From Pseudoalteromonas haloplanktis ATCC 14393 (lineage in GTDB: Bacteria; Pseudomonadota; Gammaproteobacteria; Enterobacterales; Alteromonadaceae), in NCBI RefSeq assembly GCF_000238355.1, contig NZ_AHCA01000001.1, positions 744,001-808,000 on the forward strand: DNA of 64,000 nucleotides, written 5' to 3'. Shown piece by piece: positions 9,246 to 18,241 of this stretch. Below the pieces are notes generated by a model. It was not told the origin of the DNA and searched no databases. It saw only the letters and a program-made list of their open reading frames with translations. Made by a program: the position numbers and the translations under genes. Within the stretch, counting starts at the first letter, position 1. Every line of letters starts with the position of its first letter.

Positions 9246-9899
9246 ATGCAGTCGTCACTGAATATAAAACAACTTACTATTTGCCGAGAGAGTACACCGC
9301 TACTGTCTATCAATGAATGTATAACAGGCGGTGAAGTGCTCAGTATTATGGGCCCTTCTGGCAGTGGTAAATCCACTCTACTAAATTGGCTTACGGGTAT
9401 GTTGCCACATGGCTTTAGCGCAAAGGGGAGCTTATTTTTAAATGAGCAAAACATTACGCAGTTGGCCAGCCATCAACGCCATGTAGGCTTGCTGTATCAA
9501 GACCCTTTGTTATTTCCGCACTTAAATGTGGCCGATAACATTGCCTTTGCGATGCCTAAAGGCAATAAAAAACAGCGCATAGAAAAAATTAACGATTCAC
9601 TTAAACAGCTAGGATTAGAGGGCATGGCAGCGCGCCACCCACAGAGTTTATCCGGCGGGCAACAAGCAAGGGTTGCACTTTTACGTGTATTACTGAGCGA
9701 GCCTAAAGCCATTTTACTTGATGAACCGTTTAGTAAGCTTGATGCAACACTACGAGAGGATACCCGCGAGCTGGTATTTGCACAAATTCGCCAACATCAA
9801 CTACCGGCATTAATGGTCACTCATGATATAAGTGATGCACACGCTGCCGCTGGCAAAATTATTACCCTAAGCGCTGATGAGCAGGAAACACGATGCTAG
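9246..9899 (+). CDS. ynjD: ABC importer ATPase, YnjD-like
   Basis: 217 residues containing all ATPase motifs: Walker A GPSGSGKST (36-44), Q-loop Gln85, signature LSGGQQ (135-140), Walker B ILLDEP with Asp159/Glu160, and an H-loop His in LMVTHD. The protein is short, ending soon after the H-loop, as ThiQ and YnjD do, with no regulatory C-terminal domain. It begins 8 bases after the permease and its last 7 bases overlap the next gene. Confidence 0.93.
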   Translation: MQSSLNIKQLTICRESTPLLSINECITGGEVLSIMGPSGSGKSTLLNWLTGMLPHGFSAKGSLFLNEQNITQLASHQRHVGLLYQDPLLFPHLNVADNIAFAMPKGNKKQRIEKINDSLKQLGLEGMAARHPQSLSGGQQARVALLRVLLSEPKAILLDEPFSKLDATLREDTRELVFAQIRQHQLPALMVTHDISDAHAAAGKIITLSADEQETRC

Positions 9900-10519
9900 A
9901 TAAATTTATAACCCCTGTTATTAAACCACTATTAAAACCGGTCGTGATAATACTGGATAAATGCGGCTTAAATGCCGATAAACTTACTGTTATTGGCTTT
10001 CTGATTGGTCTACTCGCGCTGCCACTCTTAGCCTTTGAATTATACTATGGTGCTTTACTGGCAATCATTTTTAATCGAATATTTGATGGCCTAGATGGCG
10101 CGTTAGCTCGCCATCAGCAACAAAGTTCATCTGCCGGTGGTTTTTTAGATATTTGCCTCGACTTTTTATTCTACGGCGCCATTGTGCTGGGTTTTGCTTT
10201 AGCCGATCCGGTGCAAAATGCCCTTGCCGCGGCAATATTATTGCTGGTATTTATTGGTACCGGTTCAAGCTTTTTAGCCTTTGCCATTGCCGCTGAAAAA
10301 TTTAACTTAGCGAAACCCCAGTTTAAGTATAAAAGTTTTTATTATTTAAATGGTTTAACTGAAGGCACTGAAACCATCGCTTTTTTTGTGGCATTTTGTA
10401 TTTGGCCGCAGCACTTCACTTTACTTGCTTATAGTTTTGCTGTGCTTGGCGGTATTACTATTTTTACGCGCATTCACGGCGGCTATCATACCTTAAAGCA
10501 GGTAAATAATGACGAATGA
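9893..10519 (+). CDS. ynjF: CDP-alcohol phosphatidyltransferase, YnjF-like
   Basis: 208 residues and about six membrane helices. The full CDP-alcohol phosphotransferase signature D-x2-DG-x2-AR-x8-G-x3-D-x3-D is present from Asp65 to Asp90 (Asp65, Asp68, Gly69, Ala72, Arg73, Gly82, Asp86, Asp90), so metal and CMP binding should be intact. These enzymes join a phosphatidyl or other CDP-linked group to an alcohol in the inner membrane. The acceptor here is unknown. The start has AGGA 6 bases upstream and overlaps the ATPase end by 7 bases. E. coli also has this gene type (ynjF) close to ynjBCD, which supports a functional link. Confidence 0.88.
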   Translation: MLDKFITPVIKPLLKPVVIILDKCGLNADKLTVIGFLIGLLALPLLAFELYYGALLAIIFNRIFDGLDGALARHQQQSSSAGGFLDICLDFLFYGAIVLGFALADPVQNALAAAILLLVFIGTGSSFLAFAIAAEKFNLAKPQFKYKSFYYLNGLTEGTETIAFFVAFCIWPQHFTLLAYSFAVLGGITIFTRIHGGYHTLKQVNNDE

Positions 10520-11297
10520 AACCTTATGGCGATTGGGCGCGTTTCTTACTATTTTAGCGGTTATGATGATAGTAGAAGCAATGCGCCCTGCTCGTACATC
10601 ACCGGTGGCAGCAGGTAAACGTTGGTTTGCAAACTTTTCCTTAGTCGTACTGGCTTCAGTACTGGCTCGACTAACCATCCCCATAGGGTTAACCAGTGTT
10701 GCCCTTTACTGCCAACAACACTCAATTGGTCTGTTTAATCAATTAGACTTACCTTTTGAGCTGGTGATCGTAATCAGTTTACTGTTACTTGATGTGGTTA
10801 TTTATTGGCAACATCGGTTATTTCATAAAGTGCCGCTGCTATGGCGTTTACATCGGGTACATCATGCAGACCCCCATGTAGATACCAGTACTGGGCTGCG
10901 CTTTCATCCTATTGAAATTGTCCTCAGTATTGTTATCAAACTGGTTATTGTCGCCGTGTTTGGCGTACCAGCAATTGCCGTATTAATATTTGAAATTGCC
11001 CTCAACGGCTTTGCCTTGTTTAATCACGCCAATATTAGCCTGCCGACTAAACTTGAACGTGCATTGCGTTATGTGCTTATTACCCAACAATTACATCGCA
11101 TTCATCACAGCCAAATTCCGGCTGAAACTAACAGTAACTTTGGGTTTAGTGTCACTTGGTGGGATCGCCTCTTCGGCAGTTATAAAACCACAGCGCAGCA
11201 ACCAGACTCGCAACTAACGATTGGTTTAAAGCAATACCCGACAGAAAAACACCATACATCTTTAATTGCATTATTTTTAATGCCATTTAAAAATTAA
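10509..11297 (+). CDS. Sterol desaturase / fatty acid hydroxylase family di-iron membrane enzyme
   Basis: 262 residues with 4-5 hydrophobic segments and the His clusters that bind two irons: HRLFH (102-106), HRVHH (115-119) and HRIHH (196-200), plus His133 in the RFHPIE block. Enzymes of this superfamily hydroxylate or desaturate lipids in the membrane. The closest general type is the short bacterial 'sterol desaturase family' protein; the true lipid is unknown. It overlaps the upstream gene by 11 bases and is the last gene of the operon. Its place beside a phosphatidyltransferase suggests that both act on a membrane lipid. Confidence 0.88.
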   Translation: MTNETLWRLGAFLTILAVMMIVEAMRPARTSPVAAGKRWFANFSLVVLASVLARLTIPIGLTSVALYCQQHSIGLFNQLDLPFELVIVISLLLLDVVIYWQHRLFHKVPLLWRLHRVHHADPHVDTSTGLRFHPIEIVLSIVIKLVIVAVFGVPAIAVLIFEIALNGFALFNHANISLPTKLERALRYVLITQQLHRIHHSQIPAETNSNFGFSVTWWDRLFGSYKTTAQQPDSQLTIGLKQYPTEKHHTSLIALFLMPFKN

Positions 11298-11405
11298 GCA
11301 AAGATAGGCACCCCATATTGATATCCAGCAATTTGCTGGTATTATAAACAATTATGTAAATAATTTATTTGCCAACAAACGCTTAGTGTTTACAGTTATA
11401 GACAA

Positions 11406-11441
11406 TACCAAGGTAGGTACGAAACACCAACGCCCTTGGTA
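11406..11441. other. Inverted repeat after the ynj-like operon
   Basis: An 8-bp perfect inverted repeat (11406-11413 and 11434-11441) encloses 20 bases. No T tract follows, so it is not a classic terminator. It could be a factor-dependent terminator stem or an operator for the downstream gene. Confidence 0.35.
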
Positions 11442-11500
11442 ATAAACAAAGCTCTTCGTTAGCTTATCATTGATGTATTCACTGTTAGTAAGGAACTAAA

Positions 11501-11770
11501 ATGGCGAGTATTAGTGATCCTAAAACAATTATTTTAACAAGCTTAAATAGCCCGTTCGTTGCTCGTCGGCTAACAACATCTAACACTCATAGACCTATTC
11601 TTGTTGACCGTTTATTTTTTACTTACTTCCCTATAAATTTAAAGTTCCTATATATTTTAGTGGCAACAAATACGGATAAAATTTACTACAGTTACCAGAG
11701 GGTAAGTCATTACCTGAATACTTCATTTAACAAACATGAAAGGATTAGTCATGAAATATCAAATGATTAG
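11501..11770 (+). CDS. Possible small hypothetical protein (89 residues)
   Basis: An open frame of 89 codons has AAGGA 6 bases before its ATG, which is why I list it. The sequence has no recognisable domain, no signal peptide, and a Phe/Tyr-rich middle. Its last 20 bases overlap the better-supported gene that starts at 11751. It may be a leader peptide or a chance frame in the 453-base gap between the operon end and the outer-membrane protein gene. Otherwise that gap shows only the inverted repeat at 11406-11441. Confidence 0.25.
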   Translation: MASISDPKTIILTSLNSPFVARRLTTSNTHRPILVDRLFFTYFPINLKFLYILVATNTDKIYYSYQRVSHYLNTSFNKHERISHEISND

Positions 11771-12539
11771 CATTTTATCACTGCTACCTTTAGCGAGTGT
11801 GATAGCTGCTGAAGAAAAAGCAGTACAGGATATGTCAGATCCACTGGCAATTTACACTCAAGTGGGGGCGGGAGTAACAGATAAGGGAATTAATCTCAAA
11901 GTAGGACAAGCCTATGATACCGGAGATAGCACGACGGCGGCAATGAACATTATTGAAGTGAAAGGAATTTTAGGCGATACCTTAGGTTGGCAGAGTGACA
12001 ACCTGACAACCAATTCAATCGACTCATTTCGATTTCGTAACTTCACCACTACACTTACTAATGGTACTGCGACACAAATTGATGCAAACTATAATTTACG
12101 AGGTAACCTCACTGCGGAGGAAACCATGGATGTATCATATAGTTTTATTAAAGCTCTTCCTCCTAAAGGCAAATTTACCTTTTACCCTCTTGCGGGTGTA
12201 GGTGTTTCAGTTGGTGAAAATGCCTTAGAAGATGATGGCTCTATTGACAGTGGTTATTCAACTATGGGAGTCTACGGCCTTATTGGTATGTACTCGAAAC
12301 TAGCAATAACTGATAAAATCTGGATCAACTACAACCCATTTTGGTTATCAACAATTGCAGGCTCTGATAACTATAAAGATAATTACTATGGAGTAGATCA
12401 AAGCCATATTTTGACCCATGAATTTGCACTTAGTTATCAAATAAACCCGCGAATGAATTTACGTTATTTTGCAAACTGGAATGAAAACGTCGATTTTTTT
12501 GATGGCGACCAACGTATTGAGTTCAATTATCAACTTTAA
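11751..12539 (+). CDS. Exported outer-membrane beta-barrel-like protein, unknown function
   Basis: 262 residues from the ATG at 11751, preferred over an in-frame ATG at 11736 because AAAGGA lies 6 bases upstream of it. A signal peptide is cleaved near residue 20 (VIAA/EE). The rest is strand-rich, alternating, with Tyr/Trp/Asn-rich segments and a terminal hydrophobic residue, as in OmpA/OmpW-size porin-like barrels. No named family is recognised. It heads a group of three outer-membrane genes on the same strand (to 15259). Confidence 0.75.
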   Translation: MKYQMISILSLLPLASVIAAEEKAVQDMSDPLAIYTQVGAGVTDKGINLKVGQAYDTGDSTTAAMNIIEVKGILGDTLGWQSDNLTTNSIDSFRFRNFTTTLTNGTATQIDANYNLRGNLTAEETMDVSYSFIKALPPKGKFTFYPLAGVGVSVGENALEDDGSIDSGYSTMGVYGLIGMYSKLAITDKIWINYNPFWLSTIAGSDNYKDNYYGVDQSHILTHEFALSYQINPRMNLRYFANWNENVDFFDGDQRIEFNYQL

Positions 12540-12565
12540 TACCCTCATTACTCCAACCAATTCAT

Positions 12566-12587
12566 CGCCTAGTCACTGCGCTAGGCG
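12566..12587 (+). other. Hairpin between two outer-membrane protein genes
   Basis: A 7-bp stem (12566-12572 and 12581-12587) with an 8-base loop lies 18 bases before the next start and has no T tract. It could be a processing or stability element inside the transcript. Confidence 0.35.
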
Positions 12588-12605
12588 TAAACTTATAGAG
12601 TAAAC

Positions 12606-14060
12606 ATGCTATCTACTTTTGCTTTTATCCGCTCAATTAGTCTTTGTCTACTAATTTTAGCATTCACTTTCGCAAGTGGTTGTACAAGCCTTACAGAACA
12701 GCAACGGCTGGATACTCAGCAAAAAATAATCGATAAAAATCAGCAGCTTTTAGCAATATTCACTAAAAAGCAACCAAGTATAAGCAATGACTTACACAAT
12801 GCTGTGGGTTATATGGTCTGTGAAACAAACCGCATGATGTTAATCGCCCTTGGTGGTCAAAGCGGTTTATGCTTATTAACAGATAACAGTAAAGGCAAAC
12901 AGACAGTTCTCGATTTAAACAGCGTTAACTTAGGTGTCGGCTTAGGGGCAAGTCATAACCAATATCTAATTACCTTTCAAGATCCCGATGTCATGTATAA
13001 GGTTAAGGATGGTCATTTCAGCATCAAATTAAATAACGTTACCAAAAGTGTACAAACAAGCCCAACGACAGCCATAAATTACGAAAGCAAAATAAACCTA
13101 TACTCTCTCAATCAAGAAGGTTCGATCGCTTCTTTAGCTGTTGGTGCTTTAGCTATTACCCCCAATAAGTCACTCAACGATCCCGAATTTGCACTAAGCA
13201 ATATACCCACAAAAACAACGCAATCTCAAACCACACAGTGGCCCTACGCATTGCCTTTTCTAGCAGATCAGGTTATTGCTAAAGGCTACCAGTTACCTAA
13301 ACCTTACGGCATGGGTTTTACTTATGTGAGTGTTGAACAACAGATGTCATTAACCCAGTTGCAAGTTGGCTTTAATGGCAATGGTACGCAACCATTTGAT
13401 TTTGTAAGCTTTGACACACCGATCACCTCACTCACTACGTTACAATTAAAAGCGGATATGTGGGTACTACCATTTATGAATGTATTCGCCACAATAGGAA
13501 AAGTTGAAGGTGATTTACATGCCAATGTACTCATTGATGGCGACACTATGCTCGCCCAGCTAGGAGAAGATTGTCAGGGTTTTATCAAACCTCTGAGCTG
13601 TCGTTTACTCGAAAATAAACTCTTTACCTTACCTATTCGCGCTAATGTTAATCCTACTACTTACGGTATCGGAACAATTATCGCAGGCGCGTGGCAAGAT
13701 TGGTTTGTTACATTGCCAGTAAATATAACATGGAGTCAATCCAGTCGTAACGTATTAGATGGTCGCTCAATTACTATAACCCCCAGGGGGGGACGTATTC
13801 TTCATTTACCTCGTCTTGGTCGTTTATCACTATTCTTGGGTGGCAATTATTTAGACAGCCACAATACAGTTACAGGCAGCTTAACAAGCGAAGCTGGCTT
13901 CAGCCTAGATTATCAAGTAAGCCAAGCCAATGTTGAACGTTGGAATCTAGTAACAGGTTTTAATTGGGATATCAGCAGCAGCTTATCACTGAATGTAGAA
14001 TATAATGGGTTTATTGGCGATCGCGATGCGATCATTGCAGGACTAACTATTCGTTATTAA
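12606..14060 (+). CDS. Lipoprotein with barrel-like C-terminal part, unknown function
   Basis: 484 residues. The N-terminus is a lipoprotein signal with lipobox ASGC, the acylated residue being Cys26 (residue after FASG). The C-terminal half alternates in the way of membrane beta-strands and ends in IRY, a barrel-like terminus. Cysteines near residues 76, 94, 319 and 328 may pair in the periplasm. No family is recognised. It lies 66 bases after one outer-membrane gene and 14 bases before the BamA/TamA-like gene, so the three are likely to be cotranscribed. Confidence 0.7.
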   Translation: MLSTFAFIRSISLCLLILAFTFASGCTSLTEQQRLDTQQKIIDKNQQLLAIFTKKQPSISNDLHNAVGYMVCETNRMMLIALGGQSGLCLLTDNSKGKQTVLDLNSVNLGVGLGASHNQYLITFQDPDVMYKVKDGHFSIKLNNVTKSVQTSPTTAINYESKINLYSLNQEGSIASLAVGALAITPNKSLNDPEFALSNIPTKTTQSQTTQWPYALPFLADQVIAKGYQLPKPYGMGFTYVSVEQQMSLTQLQVGFNGNGTQPFDFVSFDTPITSLTTLQLKADMWVLPFMNVFATIGKVEGDLHANVLIDGDTMLAQLGEDCQGFIKPLSCRLLENKLFTLPIRANVNPTTYGIGTIIAGAWQDWFVTLPVNITWSQSSRNVLDGRSITITPRGGRILHLPRLGRLSLFLGGNYLDSHNTVTGSLTSEAGFSLDYQVSQANVERWNLVTGFNWDISSSLSLNVEYNGFIGDRDAIIAGLTIRY

Positions 14061-14074
14061 TCAAGGAAAGTGTA

Positions 14075-15259
14075 ATGCGTAAATATTCAATATCATTATC
14101 CAGCGTTTTTGCGTGCTTATTGATAAGCCCAGCCGCGAATGCTGATTTTCTTAATGAGTATGTGATTGACCCTGAAGATGGTCAACTCGATGCCAGTCGT
14201 TACATTTCACAAACACCATTGGGCTTTTTACCCGTTCCGTCTATTATCACTGAGCCAGCTGTAGGGACTGGTTTAGCATTGATGGGATTATTTTTCCATG
14301 ATACAGATAAAAACAAACATACTGAACACACAGAAAAGCCTTTGCTACCAAAAAGTATCAGCATTGTTGGAGCGATGAAAACAGAAAACGGTACTTGGGG
14401 CGCAGGCGTTGGTCATATTGCCTTTTGGCAAGAAGATACCCTCAGATACCGAGGCTTTGCAGGTTACGCTGATATTAATTTAGACTTTTACTCATTAGCG
14501 GGTCGCGAACTAAATAAACCAATTGCACTGAACTTACATGGCCCAGGTGTGCTACAACAACTCACCAAACGCATTCCAGACAGTAATTTTTTTGCTGGCG
14601 TTAAACAGTTTTACCGTGGTGTTGATATCGCCCTTGCCGAACCTTTATTAACTGGTAATAATATTATAGATGAGCAGTTAGCAGCGCTTGATAATCAACT
14701 CAGTAAAAAAATCACTACCTCTGGGCTTGGTGGTGTATTAGAATTTGATAATCGAAACAACCCCTTAAACCCAGAAAAGGGCTTTAATTATCGAGCTGAA
14801 TACATGCTGTTTAACGATGCTATTGGCAGTGATGTGGATTATCAGTCAACGCAAATTAAAGGCCTAAACTATTGGCAACTAAGTCCAAAAACTAATTTTG
14901 CCTTTCGTTATCAATACGATGGTGTGTTTGCCGATGACGATACCAAATTGCCCGTTTATGTGCTGCCTTTTATAGACTTACGCGGGATTGCGAAATCTCG
15001 TTATCAAGGCACTGATGTGCTAGTCACCGAAGTTGAATTAACCTATAAAATAAATCAACGATGGCGAGTTAACGGGTTTACAGGCCTTGGAAAAGCAAGT
15101 TACAGTTTTTCAGATATTGGCAGTGCTGACTCACAAACCACCCTTGGTGCAGGTTTTCGCTATTTAATTGCAAAACGCTACGGCTTTACAATGGGCCTTG
15201 ATATAGCCAAAGGCCCCGAAGAAAGCACCATTTATATTCAAGCTGGTAGTTCATGGTAA
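14075..15259 (+). CDS. BamA/TamA-family outer-membrane barrel without POTRA domains (copy 1)
   Basis: 394 residues with a signal peptide cleaved near residue 23 (ANA/DF). The barrel region shows Omp85/surface-antigen D15 features: 'FDNRNNPLNPEKGFNYRAEY', which corresponds to the D15 'D-R-NPL-P-GF' strand motif, and 'DLRGIAKSRYQG', which fits the conserved loop-6 region (usually VRGF/Y). There are no POTRA repeats, so it is a short, passive-looking member and not the BAM assembly protein. The block FLPVPSIITEPAVGTGLALM is almost repeated in the paralogue at 26853-28019. AAGGA precedes the ATG. Confidence 0.85.
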   Translation: MRKYSISLSSVFACLLISPAANADFLNEYVIDPEDGQLDASRYISQTPLGFLPVPSIITEPAVGTGLALMGLFFHDTDKNKHTEHTEKPLLPKSISIVGAMKTENGTWGAGVGHIAFWQEDTLRYRGFAGYADINLDFYSLAGRELNKPIALNLHGPGVLQQLTKRIPDSNFFAGVKQFYRGVDIALAEPLLTGNNIIDEQLAALDNQLSKKITTSGLGGVLEFDNRNNPLNPEKGFNYRAEYMLFNDAIGSDVDYQSTQIKGLNYWQLSPKTNFAFRYQYDGVFADDDTKLPVYVLPFIDLRGIAKSRYQGTDVLVTEVELTYKINQRWRVNGFTGLGKASYSFSDIGSADSQTTLGAGFRYLIAKRYGFTMGLDIAKGPEESTIYIQAGSSW

Positions 15260-15273
15260 AACTGCACACACAC

Positions 15274-15300
15274 AGTGGAGGAAGCAACGCTTCCCTCACT
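15274..15300. terminator. Possible weak bidirectional terminator between convergent genes
   Basis: An imperfect hairpin (four plus six base pairs with a two-base mismatch, loop AAC) lies in the 73-base gap between the plus-strand barrel gene and the minus-strand phosphatase gene. There is no clear T tract. Confidence 0.35.
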
Positions 15301-15332
15301 GACTACAATTTGTCCTAAACTAAGTAATCACG

Positions 15333-16301
15333 CTATTTTTTATAGATAACTGACCAATCATTTTTCATATCAACAACGACCCAGTTGTCTTTTTTCGCTT
15401 GTACTAATGCTTTATCTAAACCACCAATTTTTGAGCCTTTATCATATGCCCATTCACGCTTTTCGTCGGTATGATGAATCAGCATAGAGAAACGTTCGCC
15501 AGAACCGGCCTTAGTCCACTCAAGCATTTCTCTGTCGCCGTCAGAATTGCCAACAGCAATAACAGGGCGCTTCCCTATTGCTTGATAAATACCGATAGGC
15601 TTACCTGCTTTATCATCATTAAAATCTAATTTTGGCAATCTTACAATTTGTGGAACACCATCAATCACTTTATATTCTGAGGCGACACGGCTACCAATAA
15701 TTTGCTCGCTTGGAATACCATATACAGCGGGAGCCCAAGCACGCATAAACTCAACTCCGCCACCAGAGACTATAAAGGTTTTAAAGTCATGATCACGTAA
15801 ATAGCTTAATAGTTCGAGCATAGGTTGATAAACCATATCCGTAAAAGGCTTGTTCGTGACTGGGTGTTTTGCTGAGCTCATCCAGGTTGAAACTTGTTGC
15901 GTAAATTCATCGCTGGTGATGCCTGTATGAGTATTCATCACTAATTCAACTAAGTCTTTTTCAGTCATGTGAGCAGGCATTTTGCCTTTTAGAATATCAG
16001 CATATGGCTGTGTGGTTTTCCACTGTGGATGCGCTGGTGCCAGCTTTTTAACTTGCGCTAAGGCAAAAAACAGTTGGAAATAAGCGGGTTGCTCTGCCCA
16101 CAGCGTACCGTCATTATCAAATACCGCAATCCTATCAGCAACAGCAACAAAGTCTTCAGAACCTTCCGTCGTGGTTTTTTTCACAAACTCCATGATTGCA
16201 CTTTTGCTTGCCCCTTCCTGCCATGACGCTAAAGGCTCGGCTGTCACATAGGCAGTAAAAACAAAACTGGCTATCAACAGTAAGGATTTAAATAATTTCA
16301 T
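15333..16301 (-). CDS. Exported HAD-superfamily phosphatase
   Basis: 322 residues with a signal peptide cleaved near residue 21 (VTA/EP). HAD motif I is FDNDGT with nucleophile Asp62 and acid/base Asp64; motif II is the Ser/Thr of 'FIVSGGG'; motif III/IV is 'VGNSDGDREML' with the metal-binding Asp. The order resembles phosphoserine-phosphatase-like HAD enzymes with a helical cap. Being exported, it probably removes phosphate from a periplasmic or imported compound. It lies 79 bases after the arylsulfatase gene on the same strand, with a hairpin between. AAGGAG precedes the ATG. Confidence 0.87.
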   Translation of the reverse strand: MKLFKSLLLIASFVFTAYVTAEPLASWQEGASKSAIMEFVKKTTTEGSEDFVAVADRIAVFDNDGTLWAEQPAYFQLFFALAQVKKLAPAHPQWKTTQPYADILKGKMPAHMTEKDLVELVMNTHTGITSDEFTQQVSTWMSSAKHPVTNKPFTDMVYQPMLELLSYLRDHDFKTFIVSGGGVEFMRAWAPAVYGIPSEQIIGSRVASEYKVIDGVPQIVRLPKLDFNDDKAGKPIGIYQAIGKRPVIAVGNSDGDREMLEWTKAGSGERFSMLIHHTDEKREWAYDKGSKIGGLDKALVQAKKDNWVVVDMKNDWSVIYKK

Positions 16302-16323
16302 ACAAACTCCTTTTTAAAGGTAA

Positions 16324-16351
16324 AAAGCCAATTTCAAATGAAATTGGCTTT
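16324..16351 (-). terminator. Hairpin terminator or attenuator between arylsulfatase and phosphatase genes
   Basis: A 12-bp perfect stem (16324-16335 and 16340-16351) with a 4-base loop, read on the minus strand, is followed by a short T run. It lies between the arylsulfatase stop and the ribosome-binding site of the phosphatase, so it could end most transcripts or set a lower level for the second gene. Confidence 0.65.
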
Positions 16352-16380
16352 AAATTTTATTATCTAACTAGCAATAACGT

Positions 16381-17955
16381 TTAGTTGCGCGGAACTAACG
16401 CATCTAGTTCAGCCAGTTTTTTCAGCGCATCTTGCTGTCTAAATGTGTCATAGCTAATGTTGCTTGAACTTAAGCTAGAACCCATTTGGAAAGGATAATC
16501 AGGAATAGTCTTTAAGAATTCCATAACCTTCTGCTGTACTGGTACAAATAACCACATAGTGTTTTCTGCATACCATTTTAAGTACATTCCAGACTCAAGC
16601 GCACCTTTTTGATATGGGTCTTGACGAAGGTTGATGATTAACGGCCATGCAGGAGTTTCACGAGTTGCCGTATTAATACCACCAGAAAGTGTTGCGAAGT
16701 GAATTTTCCAATCATTCCAACGTACCGCATTTAGCTCGCCCGTTGCACCAAAGTAGAAGATGCTATCACGTGGTGATTTATCTACTTTACCTTCAAAAAA
16801 CGGCTTCATGTTGTAACCATCTAGGTGAACACGCCATTTTTTACCATTTGCACGGTAACCCTTTTTCAGTTTTTCAACTACATTAGGCTCACCTGCCGCT
16901 GCTAAGAAAGTAGGCATCCAGTCTTCTTGCGAAATGATATCGTTGATAATTGTACCTGGCTTAACAGTACCAGGCCAACGAACCATCATAGGAACACGGA
17001 AACCACCTTCCCATGTGGTGCCTTTCTCACCGTGGAACGGTGTTGTACCACCATCAGGCCAGCTAATAGTTTCTGCGCCGTTATCGGTTGAATATACAAC
17101 AATCGTGTTATCTGCAATTTTAAGCTCATCAAGCTTATCAAGTAGCACACCTACGGCTTTATCATGCTCAGCCATACCATCTGGGTATAAACCTTTACCC
17201 GTTACGCCAACCGACTCTTCTTTTAAGTGAGTCCAAACGTGCATACGTGTTGCATTCATCCACATGAAGAATGGTTTTTTCTGTTTAACAGCGCGTTCCA
17301 TAAAATCTAAACCAGCAGCCATAAACTCGTCATCCGCATGTTCCATGCGTTTTTTAGTTAATGGACCAGTATCTTCAATTTTACCGTCAGCAGTTGCTTT
17401 AAGCACGCCACGAGGACCATATTTTTTACGGAACTCAGGGTCTTTAGGGTAAAAGTAACCTTCTGGCTCTTCTTCAGCGTTTAAGTGGTACAGATTACCA
17501 AAAAACTCATCAAAACCGTGGTTAGTAGGTAAGTGTTTATCTTGATCGCCTAAGTGGTTTTTACCAAATTGGCCTGTCATATAACCTTGTTCTTTTAATA
17601 AATCACCAATAGTTGGTGACCAATCAGGAATACCATGGTCAGAGCCCGGCATACCAATTGTTAACAAACCAGTTCTAAACGGGTGTTGTCCTAAAATAAA
17701 CGATGCGCGGCCTGCGGTACATGATTGCTGCGCGTATGAATCGGTAAACATTGCACCATCTTTAGCAATGCTATCAATATTCGGCGTTTTATAACCCATA
17801 ATACCGTGATTGTAAGCACTGACATTATGTACACCAATATCATCCCCCCAAATAACCAATATATTTGGTTTGTCTGCAGCGTGCGCTGAACCAACTCCCA
17901 TCGCAAGTGCTGCAACTGCAACTAATTGCTTAATGTTCGATTTTATAGAAATCAC
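16381..17955 (-). CDS. Exported Cys-type arylsulfatase
   Basis: 524 residues from a GTG at 17955. The longest frame starts at a TTG at 17979, but AAGGAG lies 7 bases before the GTG and inside that longer frame, so GTG is preferred; the resulting N-terminus is a clean signal peptide ending AHA/AD at about residue 26. The type I sulfatase signature C-T-A-G-R is at 79-83; Cys79 would be converted to formylglycine (the C-x-A-x-R variant of C-x-P-x-R). Metal ligands are seen in WGDDIG (Asp37, Asp38) and STDNGAE. It hydrolyses sulfate esters outside the cytoplasm; the natural substrate may be an algal sulfated compound. No formylglycine-generating enzyme lies in the window. Confidence 0.92.
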   Translation of the reverse strand: MISIKSNIKQLVAVAALAMGVGSAHAADKPNILVIWGDDIGVHNVSAYNHGIMGYKTPNIDSIAKDGAMFTDSYAQQSCTAGRASFILGQHPFRTGLLTIGMPGSDHGIPDWSPTIGDLLKEQGYMTGQFGKNHLGDQDKHLPTNHGFDEFFGNLYHLNAEEEPEGYFYPKDPEFRKKYGPRGVLKATADGKIEDTGPLTKKRMEHADDEFMAAGLDFMERAVKQKKPFFMWMNATRMHVWTHLKEESVGVTGKGLYPDGMAEHDKAVGVLLDKLDELKIADNTIVVYSTDNGAETISWPDGGTTPFHGEKGTTWEGGFRVPMMVRWPGTVKPGTIINDIISQEDWMPTFLAAAGEPNVVEKLKKGYRANGKKWRVHLDGYNMKPFFEGKVDKSPRDSIFYFGATGELNAVRWNDWKIHFATLSGGINTATRETPAWPLIINLRQDPYQKGALESGMYLKWYAENTMWLFVPVQQKVMEFLKTIPDYPFQMGSSLSSSNISYDTFRQQDALKKLAELDALVPRN

Positions 17956-18241
17956 CTGTATACTCCTTGTTATAAACAAACGTAATTACATGTCTAATTT
18001 TATAGACTAGTTTAAAGCTATACTATTTCAACTATATTGCAACGAAAAATTATCATCTGTTATGTTTCATATTTAATACACTCTGTAATTATATATGTAT
18101 AAAAGGTACACGGGTAATTATTCTTGTAAAATAAACACTTCTTGCAACTGAGCCCCTCAGTAAGCTTTACTATGCTACTCCTGTACTGGTATAAATAAAT
18201 AGAGAAACCAAACGATGCTGTTCGCACAAGGATAATTATAA

